A stretch of 64,000 nucleotides of DNA from Pseudomonas sp. Bout1 (GCF_034314165.1 NZ_JAVIWK010000001.1:4355001-4419000); one strand, 5' to 3'; numbered from the stretch's first letter, positions 8,335 through 19,077 are shown. A program made the numbers and translations. The notes: a model not told the origin generated them from the letters alone.

Positions 8335-10710
8335 TTAGTGGGCGAACAACGAATTGCCCTTTTGCCCCGCCAGTTTCTCGGGCTTGATCAGGAAGCGCGC
8401 CAGCGCCGGCAACAGCCACAACGCGCCGAACATGTTCCACAGCAGCATGAAGGTCAGCATCAGGCCCATGTCGGCCTGGAACTTGATGGCCGAGAAGATC
8501 CAGGTGCACACGCCGATCGCCAGGCACAGGCCGGTGAACAGCACGGCTTTGCCGGTAGACTTGAGCGTCTGGTAGTAGGCTTCCTGCAACGGCAAACCGG
8601 CGCGCAGGAAACTCTCCAGGCGGCTGTAGATGTAAATGCCGTAGTCCACGCCAATCCCCACGCCCAGCGCCACCACCGGCAAGGTCGCGACCTTGACGCC
8701 GATGCCCATGAACGCCATCAGCGCGTTGCCCAGCACCGAGGTCAGCACCAGCGGCAGCACAATGCACAGGGTCGCTGCCCACGAGCGGAAGGTGATCATG
8801 CACATGGTGGCCACGCACAGGTACACCAGGATCAGGATGGTCAGCTCGGACTCCTTGATCACCTCGTTGGTGGCCGCTTCGATCCCGGCGTTACCCGCGG
8901 CGAGGATGAATTCCAGGCCGTCCCTGTTGTTTTCCCTGGCGAAGTCCTGCACTGCATGCACCGCACGGTCGAGGGTTTCGGCCTTGTGGTCATTGAGGAA
9001 CACCAGCACCGGCGCCAGGGAGCAATTGTTGTTGTACAGGCCATCGGCGCGGGCGATGGAGTTGTTCAGCACATCCGGGTTGCGCGACAGGGTTTCCCAT
9101 TTCAGGTTGCCCTCGTTCATGCCCTTGATCATCTGCTTGGACACGGTCACCAGCGAGATGGCCGACTGCACACCCTCGGTGTTCTGCATCTTCCACATCA
9201 ACTGGTCGATGGGTGCCATGGCCTCATAACGCGAGCAGCCTTCGGGCGGGGTCTTGACCATCACCACCAGCACGTCGGAACTGGTGGAATAGTTGTTGAT
9301 GATGAAGTTGTTGTCCTTGTTGTAGCGTGAGTCCGGGCGCAGCTCCGGCGCGCCCTGGTCGAGGTCGCCGATCTTCAGGTTCTGGCTGTACCACAGGCCG
9401 CCACCGAAGGCGACCAATGCCAGGGCAATCGACACCGGCGCGACTTTGGGGCTGGCGAACTTCGACAGCAGGCGCCAGAACGGGTGTTCGCGGTGCGCGT
9501 CCTTTTTGCTTTTGGCGATGGCGCGCTTGCTGATACCCACATAGGAGATCGCCACCGGCAGCAGGATCAGGTTGGTGAACACGATGACCGCTACACCCAC
9601 CGAGGCGCCGATCGCCAGTTCGCGGATCACGCCGATATCGATGATCAGCAGGGTGATAAAACCGACCGCATCGGCGAGGATCGCGATCATTCCCGGCAGG
9701 AACAACTGGCGAAAGGTGCGCCGGGCGGCAGTCAGGGCGTTGTCGGCATCACTGGATTGCAGGGCGATCCCGTTGATCTTCTGCACGCCGTGGGAAATAC
9801 CGATGGCGAAGATCAGGAACGGCACCAGCATCGAGTAGGGATCCAGCCCGAACCCCAGGGCATGCATCAGCCCCAGTTGCCAGATAACCGCCACCAGCGT
9901 GGTGCTCAACACCGCGATGGTGCTGCGCAGGCAGTTGGTGAACCACAGCAGCAGCACCAGGGTGATGACGAACGCGATGCCAAAGAACAGCACCACCATC
10001 ACCAGGCCGTCGATCAGGTCGCCGACCTTCTTGGCAAAGCCGACGATGTGGATCTTGACGTTGGGGTTCTGTGCCTCGAACTTGTCGCGGATCTTGTCTT
10101 CGAGTTCATGGGAAAACTTGCGGTAATCCAGGGCCAGCAGCTTGCCCTGGTCTTGCGGGTCCGGGTAGGACTCCAGCAGCGGAATGTCGACGATGCTCGA
10201 CTTGAAATCGTTGGCCACCAACCGCCCGACTTGCCCGGACTTGAGTACGTTGTTGCGCAACTGATCGAGGCTTTCCGGCGAGCCGTTGTAGCTCTGCGGG
10301 ATCACTTCACCGCCGGCAAAGCCTTCTTCGGTAACTTCAGTCCAGCGTACGCTGGGGCTCCACAAGGACTTGAGCCCGGAGCGGTCAACGCCGGAAATGT
10401 AAAACACCTCGTCGTTGATCTGACGCAGGGTCTCCATGTACTCCTTGGTAAAGATGTCACCGTCCTTGGCTTCCACCGAGATGCGCACCGTGTTGCCCAG
10501 GTTCGCCAGGTCGTTGCGGTGCTCCATCATCTTTTCGATGAAGGGGTGCTTTAAGGGGATCATTTTTTCGAAACTGGTGGACGGGCGAATCAACGTCGCC
10601 TGCCAGAACAGGAAAATACTCACCACCAGGCAGATGATGATCACTGCCGGGCGGTTATTGAAAATCAGGCGCTCGAGAAACGTGGCCTTGTCGTTGTGAT
10701 GACTGCTCAT
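8335..10710 (-). CDS. RND superfamily transporter, MMPL / sterol-sensing-domain type
   Basis: 791 residues in two pseudo-repeats. Each has one N-terminal membrane helix (VIIICLVVSIFLFWQATLI in the first), a large periplasmic loop, and a block of five helices. The blocks include LVMVVLFFGIAFVITLVLLL and the Gly/Asp-rich VVALGVGIGVDYGIYIYSRL segment, typical of MMPL/Patched-like pumps. Such transporters move lipids or hydrophobic molecules using the proton gradient. GGGGACACC precedes the ATG. The gene follows the YCF48-like gene by about 15 nt. In other Pseudomonas this pair often sits with DUF1302 and DUF1329 genes, which are absent here. Substrate unknown. Confidence 0.85.
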   Translation of the reverse strand: MSSHHNDKATFLERLIFNNRPAVIIICLVVSIFLFWQATLIRPSTSFEKMIPLKHPFIEKMMEHRNDLANLGNTVRISVEAKDGDIFTKEYMETLRQINDEVFYISGVDRSGLKSLWSPSVRWTEVTEEGFAGGEVIPQSYNGSPESLDQLRNNVLKSGQVGRLVANDFKSSIVDIPLLESYPDPQDQGKLLALDYRKFSHELEDKIRDKFEAQNPNVKIHIVGFAKKVGDLIDGLVMVVLFFGIAFVITLVLLLWFTNCLRSTIAVLSTTLVAVIWQLGLMHALGFGLDPYSMLVPFLIFAIGISHGVQKINGIALQSSDADNALTAARRTFRQLFLPGMIAILADAVGFITLLIIDIGVIRELAIGASVGVAVIVFTNLILLPVAISYVGISKRAIAKSKKDAHREHPFWRLLSKFASPKVAPVSIALALVAFGGGLWYSQNLKIGDLDQGAPELRPDSRYNKDNNFIINNYSTSSDVLVVMVKTPPEGCSRYEAMAPIDQLMWKMQNTEGVQSAISLVTVSKQMIKGMNEGNLKWETLSRNPDVLNNSIARADGLYNNNCSLAPVLVFLNDHKAETLDRAVHAVQDFARENNRDGLEFILAAGNAGIEAATNEVIKESELTILILVYLCVATMCMITFRSWAATLCIVLPLVLTSVLGNALMAFMGIGVKVATLPVVALGVGIGVDYGIYIYSRLESFLRAGLPLQEAYYQTLKSTGKAVLFTGLCLAIGVCTWIFSAIKFQADMGLMLTFMLLWNMFGALWLLPALARFLIKPEKLAGQKGNSLFAH

Positions 10711-10725
10711 GGTGTCCCCGCCTTC

Positions 10726-11781
10726 TTATTGTTTTATCGGCTCGGCACCGGTCGGCGTTGCGACGCGTACGCCACCCTGCCCCACCAGAATCAAGTTGCC
10801 GTTGCCCGCCGCCGTGACCGCCGACAGCGAAATACGGTCCGGGCGATTGAATACGCTGAAGGTCAGCCCGTCGTCGTGGCTGACCACCACGCTGCCGCCG
10901 TTGCCCACCACCACGATGGAGCCGTCGTCCAGCAGGGTCGCCCCCGACAAGCCGAACTCCAGCGCGCCGCGGGTGGCGTTCAACTCGACCGGCTCCCAGG
11001 TGCTGCCAAAATCGGTGGAGCGAAACAGGTTGCCGCGCAGACCGTACGCCAACAGGGTTTGGGGCTGGGCGGTACCGATCACACCAAACAGCGAACCCTC
11101 GTAGGGGCCTTCGAGTTTTTCCCAGGTTTGGCCCTCGTCGTGGGAGCGGAACATGCTGCCCTGCTCGCCGACGATAAACAGCCCGGCGTCTTTCACCTCG
11201 GCGATGGCGTTGAGGTGGAACTGGTCTTCGTTGTCCAGACGGTCGCTGACGTCATCCCAGGTCTTGCCGCCGTCGGTGGTTTCGATCAGCGCACCGTAGG
11301 CGCCCACGGCAAAACCGTTGCTGGCGTCCTTGAACCAGACGTCGAGCAGCGGTGCTTCGCGTTTCAGGTCCTGGAATTGTTGGGCCCAGGTCTCGCCGCC
11401 ATCGGTGGTGGCGAGGATCTGTGCGTCATGGCCCACCGCCCAGCCGTGTTTGTCATCGGCGAAAAACACCGCCGTCAGCAGTTGCCGGGTGGGGACTTTG
11501 GCTTGAGTCCAGGTGGCGCCCTGGTCGTCGGAATAGAGGATGTGCCCGCGATCACCGACCGTGACCAGGCGCTTGCCTGCGTGCACCACGTCGATCATCA
11601 GGCTTTTGGCGGCCTTGGGGGAATCAATGGCAAACACCGCTGCGCCGGTGGTTTCAGTGGCGGCGTGGGCAGGTGTCGACAACGCGACAACGCCCAGCAA
11701 CGAGAGCGCTGTGGCCAGCAATGCGACCCTGCGCGTGGCCTTCGGGCGGTAAAACACCACACCCATGACAGGCTCACTCAT
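10726..11781 (-). CDS. YCF48/BNR-repeat beta-propeller protein, exported
   Basis: About 351 residues from the ATG at 11781, preceded by GGGAGAAAGG. An in-frame ATG at 11796 would place the ribosome site inside the gene. A signal-peptide-like helix (VALLATALSLLGVVALSTPAHA) precedes repeated BNR/Asp-box signatures: SDDQGATWTQ, TTDGGETWAQ, TTDGGKTWDD, SHDEGQTWEK and STDFGSTWEP. This matches the YCF48-related (photosystem II assembly-like) propeller family. It is probably a periplasmic partner of the RND transporter directly downstream in the same operon; that partnership is inferred from gene order. Confidence 0.85.
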   Translation of the reverse strand: MSEPVMGVVFYRPKATRRVALLATALSLLGVVALSTPAHAATETTGAAVFAIDSPKAAKSLMIDVVHAGKRLVTVGDRGHILYSDDQGATWTQAKVPTRQLLTAVFFADDKHGWAVGHDAQILATTDGGETWAQQFQDLKREAPLLDVWFKDASNGFAVGAYGALIETTDGGKTWDDVSDRLDNEDQFHLNAIAEVKDAGLFIVGEQGSMFRSHDEGQTWEKLEGPYEGSLFGVIGTAQPQTLLAYGLRGNLFRSTDFGSTWEPVELNATRGALEFGLSGATLLDDGSIVVVGNGGSVVVSHDDGLTFSVFNRPDRISLSAVTAAGNGNLILVGQGGVRVATPTGAEPIKQ

Positions 11782-11990
11782 AGACCTTTCTCCCATTTAT
11801 TATTGTTAGGTCGTCTTGCCGTGCGGAGCCCTGAAACCTGCAATCTAGAGCGCCTTGGGCAAGCTGGGCCATCCTAGCGGGCTTTGGAATCGTCTGACAA
11901 TCGGCGCTACGTTATGTTTTGTTAACTGGAGGGGTTTGGGCCGGTGCTGAATGTAGTGCTATCAGCAGCGGTGATCCGTGGAGGGGGCCG

Positions 11991-12087
11991 TTGTGGTGAG
12001 GGAGCTTGCTCCCGCTGGAGTGCGCAGCGCTCCCACGCTTTTTGGGGGCCGCTGCGCAGCCCAGCGGGAGCAAGCTCCCTCGCCACG
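11991..12087. repeat. REP-type inverted repeat pair, GTGGCGAGGGAGC family
   Basis: Arms 11991-12018 (TTGTGGTGAGGGAGCTTGC...) and 12061-12087 are reverse complements and match the element at 1181-1285. The central part (GCGCAGCGCTCCC...GGGGGCCGCTGCGC) also folds. It occupies the 11782-12194 divergent intergenic region. The remainder of that region holds only the palindromes at 12111-12151 and probable promoters. Confidence 0.88.
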
Positions 12088-12110
12088 GGTGAGGTGTGAG
12101 GTTTGGGAAT

Positions 12111-12151
12111 GAATATTTATTCTATGTGTTGAGTTTTGGGAATTTTTATTC
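12111..12151. promoter_or_regulatory. Two GAAT-N4-ATTC palindromes upstream of the oxidoreductase gene
   Basis: GAATATTTATTC (12111-12122) and GAATTTTTATTC (12140-12151) share the same palindromic half-sites, and each is preceded by TTGGGAAT or TTTTGGGAAT. They lie 29 bp centre to centre and 44-84 bp before the ATG. The arrangement looks like a tandem operator for a dimeric regulator, though no regulator gene is adjacent. Confidence 0.45.
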
Positions 12152-12194
12152 CATAAATAGGCTTCTCAAAATAATAATTTGAAGGAACCCGGCT

Positions 12195-13310
12195 ATGCGC
12201 GAACTCGGAATCGGCCTGATTGGCACAGGCTTTATGGGGCGTGCCCACGCTCTGGCCTTTAATAACGCGCGGGCGGTGTTTGAGCTGCCGGTGAAGCTCA
12301 CACTGGCCGCCCTGGCCGATGCCGATACCGAGCGCGCTACGCGCTGCGCCAATGACTGGGGATTTGCCAGGGCCCATGGCGACTGGCAGCAGTTGATCGA
12401 CGATCCCAAGGTCGATGTCGTCGCCATCACCACGCCGAATCATTTGCATTACCCCATGGCCATGGCGGCGCTGGCGGCGGGCAAGGCGGTGTACTGCGAG
12501 AAGCCGCTGGCGGTCAGCCTGGAGCAGGCGGCAGCCATGCGCGAGGCGGCCAGCAAGGCCGGGGTGGTGACGCGGGTGGGTTACAACTATCAGCACAACC
12601 CGATGATTGGCCTGGCCCGGCAGTTGATCGCCAGCGGCGAGTTGGGGGAGATCATCAGTTTTCAGGGCGAGTTCAGCGAGGATTTCATGGCGGATGCGGC
12701 GTCGCCCTGGTCGTGGCGCTGTGAGGTCGGGCATGCCGGCGGTGCATTGGCGGACTTGGGCAGCCATTTGCTGTCGATGGCGCGGTATTTGGTGGGGGAT
12801 GTGCTGAGTGTGTGTGCCGATACACAGACGGTGCACGCGCAGCGGCCCGGCACTGCCGGGAGTGAGACGCTGCGGGAGATTGCAGTGGATGATCAGGTGC
12901 ATGCGTTGCTGCGCTTTGCCAATGGTGCGCGGGGGACGGTGAGCAGTAGTTGGCTCAAGCATGGGTATAAGAATCACCTGAGTTTTGAGATCAGTGGCAC
13001 CCAGGGCACGTTGTTGTTTGATCAGGAGCGGTTGAATGAACTGCAGTTGTTTCGGGTTGGGCAGGATGGGTTTCAGCGCTTGCTGGCGGGGCCTTCGTTG
13101 CCGGGGTATGCGGCGTTCAGCCCGGCGCCGGGGCATCAGTTGGGGTACAACGAGTTGAAGACGCTGGAGGTGCATGAGCTGCTGATGGCGTTGGCTGGCA
13201 AGGGTGGCGATGGGACGGATTTTGCGGCGGCGTGGGAGGTTGAGCGGTTGGCGACGGCGATTCGGGTGGCGGCCAAGGAGGAGCGGTGGGTCAGGCTGAG
13301 TGAGGTTTGA
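12195..13310 (+). CDS. Gfo/Idh/MocA family NAD(P)-dependent oxidoreductase
   Basis: 371 residues. The N-terminal Rossmann fold begins IGLIGTGFMGRAHALAF (GxGxxG type). Residues CEKPLAVSLEQAAAM supply the E-K-P motif whose lysine is catalytic or coenzyme-contacting in this family. The C-terminal alpha/beta domain includes GHAGGALADLGSHLLSM, with the usual metal-free active-site histidine region. Members oxidise polyols and sugars such as myo-inositol or glucose; the substrate here cannot be deduced. AAGGAACCCGGCT precedes the ATG. It appears monocistronic, between two REP elements, with a possible tandem operator upstream. Confidence 0.9.
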   Translation: MRELGIGLIGTGFMGRAHALAFNNARAVFELPVKLTLAALADADTERATRCANDWGFARAHGDWQQLIDDPKVDVVAITTPNHLHYPMAMAALAAGKAVYCEKPLAVSLEQAAAMREAASKAGVVTRVGYNYQHNPMIGLARQLIASGELGEIISFQGEFSEDFMADAASPWSWRCEVGHAGGALADLGSHLLSMARYLVGDVLSVCADTQTVHAQRPGTAGSETLREIAVDDQVHALLRFANGARGTVSSSWLKHGYKNHLSFEISGTQGTLLFDQERLNELQLFRVGQDGFQRLLAGPSLPGYAAFSPAPGHQLGYNELKTLEVHELLMALAGKGGDGTDFAAAWEVERLATAIRVAAKEERWVRLSEV

Positions 13311-13329
13311 AGGATAGAGGAGATTCAAA

Positions 13330-13420
13330 TGTGGGAGCCGGGCTTGCCCGCGATAGCGGTGTGTCAGTCACCCTATCAGGTGACTGGTACACCGCTATCG
13401 CAGGCAAGCCAGCTCCCACA
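13330..13420. repeat. REP-type inverted repeat, TGTGGGAGC family
   Basis: TGTGGGAGCCGGGCTTGCCCGCGATAGC at 13330 pairs with its mirror ending TGGGAGC complement at 13420. A decayed third arm (CCAGCTTCTACAGTAGCCAGCTCCC) extends to about 13449. It lies between converging genes. Confidence 0.9.
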
Positions 13421-13461
13421 GAAGCCAGCTTCTACAGTAGCCAGCTCCCCACGTTAGATTT

Positions 13462-16400
13462 TCATTGTGCTTGGGATTTGCGCATCAGGCGGTAGGCGGC
13501 CGGGATGACGAAGAGTGAGAGCAGCGGCGCTGTGAGCATGCCGCCAATCATGGGCGCGGCAATCCGGCTCATGACTTCGCTGCCGGTGCCGCCGCCCAAC
13601 AGGATCGGCAGCAAGCCGGCGATGATCACGGCCACGGTCATCGCCTTGGGGCGCACGCGCAGTACGGCACCTTCGATGATGGCTTGCAGCAACGCCCGGT
13701 CCCCTCCTCCTTGGCGTTCAGCCCAGGCGTTTTTCAGGTACAGCAGCATGATCACGCCGAACTCGGCCGACACACCCGCCAATGCGATAAACCCGACGCC
13801 GGTCGCCACCGACAGGTTGAAGCCCAGCCAGTACAACAACCAGACCCCACCGGTCAGCGCAAACGGCAATGTGGCGAGGATCAGCAGCGCCTCATCCACC
13901 CGGCGGAATGTCAGGTACAGCAATACGAAGATGATCAGCAAGGTCGCCGGCACCACCAGTTTCAGGCGTTCATTGGCCCGCTCCAGGAACTCGAACTGCC
14001 CCGAATAGCTGAGGCTCATGCCCGGCTGCAACTGCACTTGCTGGTTGATCGCCTCACGCAGGTCCTTCACCACCGACGCCAAATCACGGTCGCGCACGTC
14101 GATGTACACCCAGCCGGAAGGCCGGGCGTTTTCGCTCTTGAGCATCGGCGGGCCTTCGGTGACCTTTATGTTGGCCACCGTGCCCAGCGTGATCTGGCTG
14201 CCCGACGGGGTGTAAATCGGCAGGTTGCTCAAGGTACTCACCGAGTCGCGCCATTCTTTCGGGTAACGCAGGTTGATGGGAAACCGTGCCAGGCCTTCGA
14301 CGGTCTCGCCGATGTTTTCACCGCCAATCGCCCCGGAGACGATGGACTGCACATCGGCGATGTTCAGGCCATAACGCGCAGCCGCCGGGCGATCAATATC
14401 CACGTCGATGTAACGCCCGCCGGTCAGGCGTTCAGCCAGGGCCGAACTGACGCCGGGCACCGTCTTGGCGACTTTTTCCACGGCCTGTGTCACCGCGTCG
14501 ATCTGCATCAGGCTGGTGCCCGCGACCTTCACGCCAATCGGGCTTTTGACCCCGGTGGCGAGCATGTCGATGCGGTTGCGGATCGGCGGGATCCAGATGT
14601 TCGTCAGCCCTGGCACCTGCACCACACGGTCGAGTTCCTTCACCAGTTTTTCCGGGGTCATGCCGGGGCGCCATTGGTCCCGCGGCTTGAACTCGATGGT
14701 GGTTTCGAACATTTCCAGCGGCGCCGGATCGGTGGCGGTTTCTGCACGGCCAGCCTTGCCAAACACATGGGCAACTTCCGGCACACTCTTGATCAAGCGG
14801 TCGGTACGTTGCAGCAACGCGCCCGCGGTTTGCGTCGACAGCCCCGGCAGCGCCGACGGCATGTACAGCAGGTCGCCCTCATCCAGCGGCGGCAGGAATT
14901 CACCGCCCAGCTGCGACATCGGCCACAGCGCACTGGCGACCATCAACAGCGCCACCAGCAAGGTCATGCGCGGCCAGCGCAATACGGCTTCCAGGGCCGG
15001 TTGATAGAGTTTGATCAGGCCACGATTCAGCGGGTTGCGTTGCTCGTCGGGGATGCGCCCGCGAATCCAGTAACCCATCAGCACCGGGATCAAGGTCACC
15101 GACAACCCTGCCGCTGCGGCCATGGCGTAGGTCTTGGTGTAGGCCAGCGGGCCGAATAACCGGCCTTCCTGGGCTTGCAGGGTGAACACCGGGATAAACG
15201 ACAAGGTGATGATCAGCAGGCAGAAAAACAGCGCAGGTCCCACCTCCACCGCTGCGTCGGTGATGACCTTCCAATGTTCATCGCCCTTCAGCTCGCGGTT
15301 CGGATGCGCGTGGTGCCAGGCCTCGATTTTCTTGTGGGCATTCTCGATCATCACCACTGCGCCATCGACCATTGCACCGATAGCGATTGCAATCCCGCCC
15401 AGGGACATGATGTTGGCATTGATGCCCTGGAAACGCATGACGATAAAGGCGATCAACACTCCCACCGGCAACGAGATGATCGCCACCAGCGAGGAGCGCA
15501 GGTGCCAGAGGAAAATCCCGCACACCAAGGCCACCACCAGGAACTCTTCCAGCAACTTGTGGCTGAGGTTGTCCACGGCGCGGTCGATGAGTTTGCTGCG
15601 ATCGTAGGTGGTGACGATTTCCACGCCGGGCGGCAAGCTGGTTTTCAGTTGCTCCAGCTTGCTCTTGACCGCCGCAATGGCCTCGCGGGCATTCTTGCCG
15701 CTGCGCAGGATCACCACGCCGCCCACCGCTTCACCTTCGCCGTCCAGCTCACTGATGCCCCGGCGCATGTCCGGGCCCAACTGGATCGTCGCCACATCCC
15801 CCAGGGTCACCGGCACGTTGTTGGTGGCGAGCCGCAGGGGGATGCCGCGAAAGTCCTCCAGGGTTTTCAGGTAACCGGAGGCGCGCACCATGTATTCCGA
15901 CTCGCCCATGTTCAGCACCGAGCCACCGGTTTCCTGGTTGGCCTTGCCGATGGCTTCCACCACCTGGGCCTGGGTGATGCCGCGACTGGCCAGCGCCAGC
16001 GGATCGATCTGCACCTGGTACTGCTTGACCTGGCCGCCGATGGTCGCCACTTCGGCGACGTTGGGCAGGGTCTTGAGTTCGAACTTGAGGAACCAGTCCT
16101 GCAACGAGCGCAGCTGCGCCAGGTCATGTTTGCCGGTGCGGTCCACCAGGGCGTACTGGTAGATCCAGCCGACACCCGTGGCGTCCGGGCCCAGCGCCGG
16201 TTTGGCGGATGCGGGCAAACGCGCCTGCAACTGGCTCAGGTATTCCAGCACCCGCGAGCGCGCCCAATACAGGTCGGTGCCTTCGTCAAACAGCACGTAG
16301 ACGTAGCTGTCGCCAAAGAACGAAAAGCCGCGCACGGTCTTCGCCCCCGGCACCGAGAGCATGGTGGTGGTCATCGGGTAAGTGACCTGGTTCTCGACAA

Positions 16401-16578
16401 TCTGCGGCGCCTGGCCCGGGTAGGGCGTGCGGATGATCACCTGCACGTCCGACAGGTCCGGCAAGGCATCCACCGGGGTGTTTTGTACCGACCACAGGCC
16501 CCAGGCGGTGACAAACAGCGTGGCCAGCAGCACCAGAAAACGGTTGGCCACCGACCAGCGAATCAACAGGGCGATCAT
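13462..16578 (-). CDS. cusA: CusA-like heavy-metal efflux RND permease (Cu/Ag type)
   Basis: 1038 residues, full length for the HME-RND class. The inner-membrane proton-driven pump exports monovalent copper or silver through a CusB-CusC conduit. Diagnostic stretches are [23 protein letters not shown] near the N-terminus, [22 protein letters not shown] (TM4 with charged relay residues), [18 protein letters not shown] and [16 protein letters not shown]. The last two contain Met residues in the positions found in Cu/Ag pumps. The C-terminal helices include [21 protein letters not shown]. Its ATG overlaps the end of cusB by 4 nt. Cu/Ag rather than Co/Zn/Cd is favoured by overall similarity to CusA. 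Confidence 0.93.
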   Translation of the reverse strand: MIALLIRWSVANRFLVLLATLFVTAWGLWSVQNTPVDALPDLSDVQVIIRTPYPGQAPQIVENQVTYPMTTTMLSVPGAKTVRGFSFFGDSYVYVLFDEGTDLYWARSRVLEYLSQLQARLPASAKPALGPDATGVGWIYQYALVDRTGKHDLAQLRSLQDWFLKFELKTLPNVAEVATIGGQVKQYQVQIDPLALASRGITQAQVVEAIGKANQETGGSVLNMGESEYMVRASGYLKTLEDFRGIPLRLATNNVPVTLGDVATIQLGPDMRRGISELDGEGEAVGGVVILRSGKNAREAIAAVKSKLEQLKTSLPPGVEIVTTYDRSKLIDRAVDNLSHKLLEEFLVVALVCGIFLWHLRSSLVAIISLPVGVLIAFIVMRFQGINANIMSLGGIAIAIGAMVDGAVVMIENAHKKIEAWHHAHPNRELKGDEHWKVITDAAVEVGPALFFCLLIITLSFIPVFTLQAQEGRLFGPLAYTKTYAMAAAAGLSVTLIPVLMGYWIRGRIPDEQRNPLNRGLIKLYQPALEAVLRWPRMTLLVALLMVASALWPMSQLGGEFLPPLDEGDLLYMPSALPGLSTQTAGALLQRTDRLIKSVPEVAHVFGKAGRAETATDPAPLEMFETTIEFKPRDQWRPGMTPEKLVKELDRVVQVPGLTNIWIPPIRNRIDMLATGVKSPIGVKVAGTSLMQIDAVTQAVEKVAKTVPGVSSALAERLTGGRYIDVDIDRPAAARYGLNIADVQSIVSGAIGGENIGETVEGLARFPINLRYPKEWRDSVSTLSNLPIYTPSGSQITLGTVANIKVTEGPPMLKSENARPSGWVYIDVRDRDLASVVKDLREAINQQVQLQPGMSLSYSGQFEFLERANERLKLVVPATLLIIFVLLYLTFRRVDEALLILATLPFALTGGVWLLYWLGFNLSVATGVGFIALAGVSAEFGVIMLLYLKNAWAERQGGGDRALLQAIIEGAVLRVRPKAMTVAVIIAGLLPILLGGGTGSEVMSRIAAPMIGGMLTAPLLSLFVIPAAYRLMRKSQAQ

Positions 16579-17846
16579 GGCCGGGCTCCCGGTTGCATGC
16601 TCATACCGTCCCTGGACCCCTCATTTGAAAAACCATCGGACGATTGAGCGGTAATTCCCTTCAAACTTGCTTCAGAGTCCAGCAGGAATTGACCCGAGGC
16701 GACCACCTGCTGGCCTTCCTGCAAGCCTGCAACGATTACCGTCTGGTCCTGGTTTTCGGCACCGGCCTGAACTTCTACCGGGCGATAACGCCCGCCCTCC
16801 TCGGCCACCATCACCAGCACGCGTTTGCCGGTGCGAATCAATGCCTCGCTTGGCAGCAACAGCACCGACTGCCCGGTGGCTTGCGCCAGATGCACCTGCG
16901 CGGTCATGCCGGGCCGCAACATGCCGTCCGGGTTGGGCAGCTCGACGCGAACCTGCACCGTGCGGCTGTCCATGGCGGTGGCCGGCAGAATCGCGGCGAC
17001 GGTGCCTTTGACGACGCGCCCCGGCAACCCGACAAAACGGCTCTCGACGGATTGCCCAACGGCCAATGCGCCACTCTGGGCTTCAGGTACGGCGACTTGC
17101 AGCCACACGGTGGCAAGGCCATTGATGCGCGCCAGGGTTTGGCCCGCCGCAACGGTCATGCCCTCACGCACCTCCAGTGTTTGCAACGCGCCACCCAGCG
17201 GGCTGGTGATGGTCATCACCGATTGCACCCGGCCGCTGCGTTCCATCTGCGTGATCAGCCCGGCGGGCATGCCACTCAGGCGCAAGCGCTGGCGAGCGGC
17301 GGCCAACAGGCCGGGGTCGCTGTGGCGCAAGGCAAGGAACTCTTCCTGGGCGCCCGCCCATTCCGGCACCAGAATGTCAGCCAGCGGCGCCTGGGCCTTG
17401 AGCACATCACCCGACGCACGCGCGTAAACCCGCTCTACAAACCCGACAGCGCGGGCCTGCACCACCGCCACCTCACGGTCGTTGAACGCCAGGACTCCCG
17501 ACAACTCAAGACTCGACGCCAACACCCCCCGGCTGACACTGGCCAGGCGCACACCGATGTTCTGGGTCAGGCTCGAATCGATATGAATCGCCGCCCGTTC
17601 CTCGTCGCCACCGCCATAACGCGGCACCAACTGCATGTCCATAAACGGCGACTTGCCCGGCTTGTCGAACTTCTGCTGCGGGTACATCGGGTCGTACCAG
17701 TACAGCGCCTTTTTCTCGTCCGACGCCTGCATCGCCCCGGCCATGGACGGTTGCGCTGCGCGCATCTGCGCCAGCCAATAGCCGCCACCCAGTCCCAGGA
17801 GTAATACCCCGCCCAGCAGGGCTACGTTCACGATTCGGTTATTCAT
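16575..17846 (-). CDS. cusB: CusB-like periplasmic adaptor (membrane fusion protein)
   Basis: 423 residues. An N-terminal anchor ([21 protein letters not shown]) is followed by a heavy-metal-binding-domain-like segment [18 protein letters not shown] with [11 protein letters not shown], then the lipoyl/hairpin region and beta-barrel ([27 protein letters not shown]). It links CusA to CusC. The start overlaps cusC by 8 nt and the end overlaps cusA by 4 nt, so CBA are translationally coupled. The Met-rich copper site of E. coli CusB is at most partly conserved. Confidence 0.92.
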   Translation of the reverse strand: MNNRIVNVALLGGVLLLGLGGGYWLAQMRAAQPSMAGAMQASDEKKALYWYDPMYPQQKFDKPGKSPFMDMQLVPRYGGGDEERAAIHIDSSLTQNIGVRLASVSRGVLASSLELSGVLAFNDREVAVVQARAVGFVERVYARASGDVLKAQAPLADILVPEWAGAQEEFLALRHSDPGLLAAARQRLRLSGMPAGLITQMERSGRVQSVMTITSPLGGALQTLEVREGMTVAAGQTLARINGLATVWLQVAVPEAQSGALAVGQSVESRFVGLPGRVVKGTVAAILPATAMDSRTVQVRVELPNPDGMLRPGMTAQVHLAQATGQSVLLLPSEALIRTGKRVLVMVAEEGGRYRPVEVQAGAENQDQTVIVAGLQEGQQVVASGQFLLDSEASLKGITAQSSDGFSNEGSRDGMSMQPGARP

Positions 17847-19077
17847 TGGCAGATTCCCCGTAAGCGAAATACAGCTGGGCGCCGATCAGGGCGCGCTGCT
17901 CAATGGCATCAATCTGTTTGAAGCGCGCCTCGACCAGCTCGCGGCGGGTGCTGACCACGTTCATCAGGTCGCCCTTGCCCGCGCGATAACCCGCCAAGCT
18001 CAGGGAAACCTTCTCCTCCGCCAACGGCACCAGGCTGTCCTGGCTGCGCTGCACGGCGCGGTCCAGGCGCTGATAATTGGCCAGGTCGTCTTCGAGTTCC
18101 TGGGTGTGTTCACGGGTCTTCGCTTCGCGTTCGGCATCCAGTTGGTCGAGCTCGGCCTGCTTGGCCGCGATGCCGGGGTTCTGTCGGCGACCGGGAAAAA
18201 TCGGCAAGTCGAAGGTCAGTTGCAGGCTGACCATGTCGCCGTACTCACGGCCACGGTGCTGATAGTCCACCTCCCAACTCCAGTCCGAGGTCTTTTGCGC
18301 CTTGGCCTCGTTCAGTCGAGCTTCGGCCTCGCGGGTGCGCGGCACAAAGGCTTGCAGAACCGGATGCTGGTGCAGGTTGTGGGTGAAGCCGGTGGTGTCG
18401 ACTTTCCAGTTCGGCAACTGCCCGCTGGGGGCTTCACTGGCGGCCGGGCCGATCCAGCGCTTGAGCGCGGCGCGGGCTTGGGCACGTTGCTGAGTCAGCT
18501 CGTCCTCGCGCTCGGCAAGGTCGGCGGCTTCCTGCCGGGGGATCACCGCGTCGGAAGGCTGGCCACGACCGCCGGCCAACTGCGCACGCACGGTGTCTTG
18601 CAGCAGGCGATTGTGTTGATAGAAGTCCTGGAACAGTGCCACTTTGCGTTCCACCGAATAGGCGCGAATCCACGCCTGGGCGGTGGCCTGCCGTACGTTC
18701 AAGCGTTCGATCCGGCCTTCGGCGGCAGCCGTATCCACCGTGGCCGAAGCCAACTCGACCCGCGCCTTGCGCTTGTCGCGACTGGGTACTTGTTGCTGGA
18801 TGCCGATCATTTGCTCGGTCATGTCATCACCATACAACGTGCCGCGATTGGGCCCGCCAATGGGGAAATTCTGCAGGCCGACTACCAGTTTCGGGTCGGG
18901 CAGTTCACCCGCCGGAATCGCCGCCTGGGTCGCAGCCTGCAATTTGGAAGATTCAGCCGTCAGCGACGGCGCGTTGTTTTGCGCCAGGCGCAAGGCTTCG
19001 TCCAGGGTCAGCGCAGACGCCAGTGTCGGCCACGCCAGCACGCCCACCACCAGGGCACGCACGCATAGGGAATTCAT
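17839..19077 (-). CDS. cusC: CusC-like outer-membrane efflux protein (TolC family)
   Basis: 412 residues with a signal peptide (VVGVLAWPTLASA). It has the two OEP repeats typical of TolC-type channels, each starting with a LTLDEALRLAQNNAP-type helix, and a long coiled-coil segment (ELDQLDAEREAKTREHTQELEDDLANYQ). The barrel and tunnel would carry metal ions from the CusA-CusB complex to the outside. It is the first gene of the CBA block, downstream of the Cys/Met-rich protein in the same orientation. Confidence 0.9.
   Translation of the reverse strand: MNSLCVRALVVGVLAWPTLASALTLDEALRLAQNNAPSLTAESSKLQAATQAAIPAGELPDPKLVVGLQNFPIGGPNRGTLYGDDMTEQMIGIQQQVPSRDKRKARVELASATVDTAAAEGRIERLNVRQATAQAWIRAYSVERKVALFQDFYQHNRLLQDTVRAQLAGGRGQPSDAVIPRQEAADLAEREDELTQQRAQARAALKRWIGPAASEAPSGQLPNWKVDTTGFTHNLHQHPVLQAFVPRTREAEARLNEAKAQKTSDWSWEVDYQHRGREYGDMVSLQLTFDLPIFPGRRQNPGIAAKQAELDQLDAEREAKTREHTQELEDDLANYQRLDRAVQRSQDSLVPLAEEKVSLSLAGYRAGKGDLMNVVSTRRELVEARFKQIDAIEQRALIGAQLYFAYGESANE

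Noticed and set aside
13684..15159. Long plus-strand frame rich in Gln, His and Arg antisense to cusA
   Set aside because: Composition is that of the complement of GC-rich coding DNA. cusA is full length and unambiguous on the other strand.
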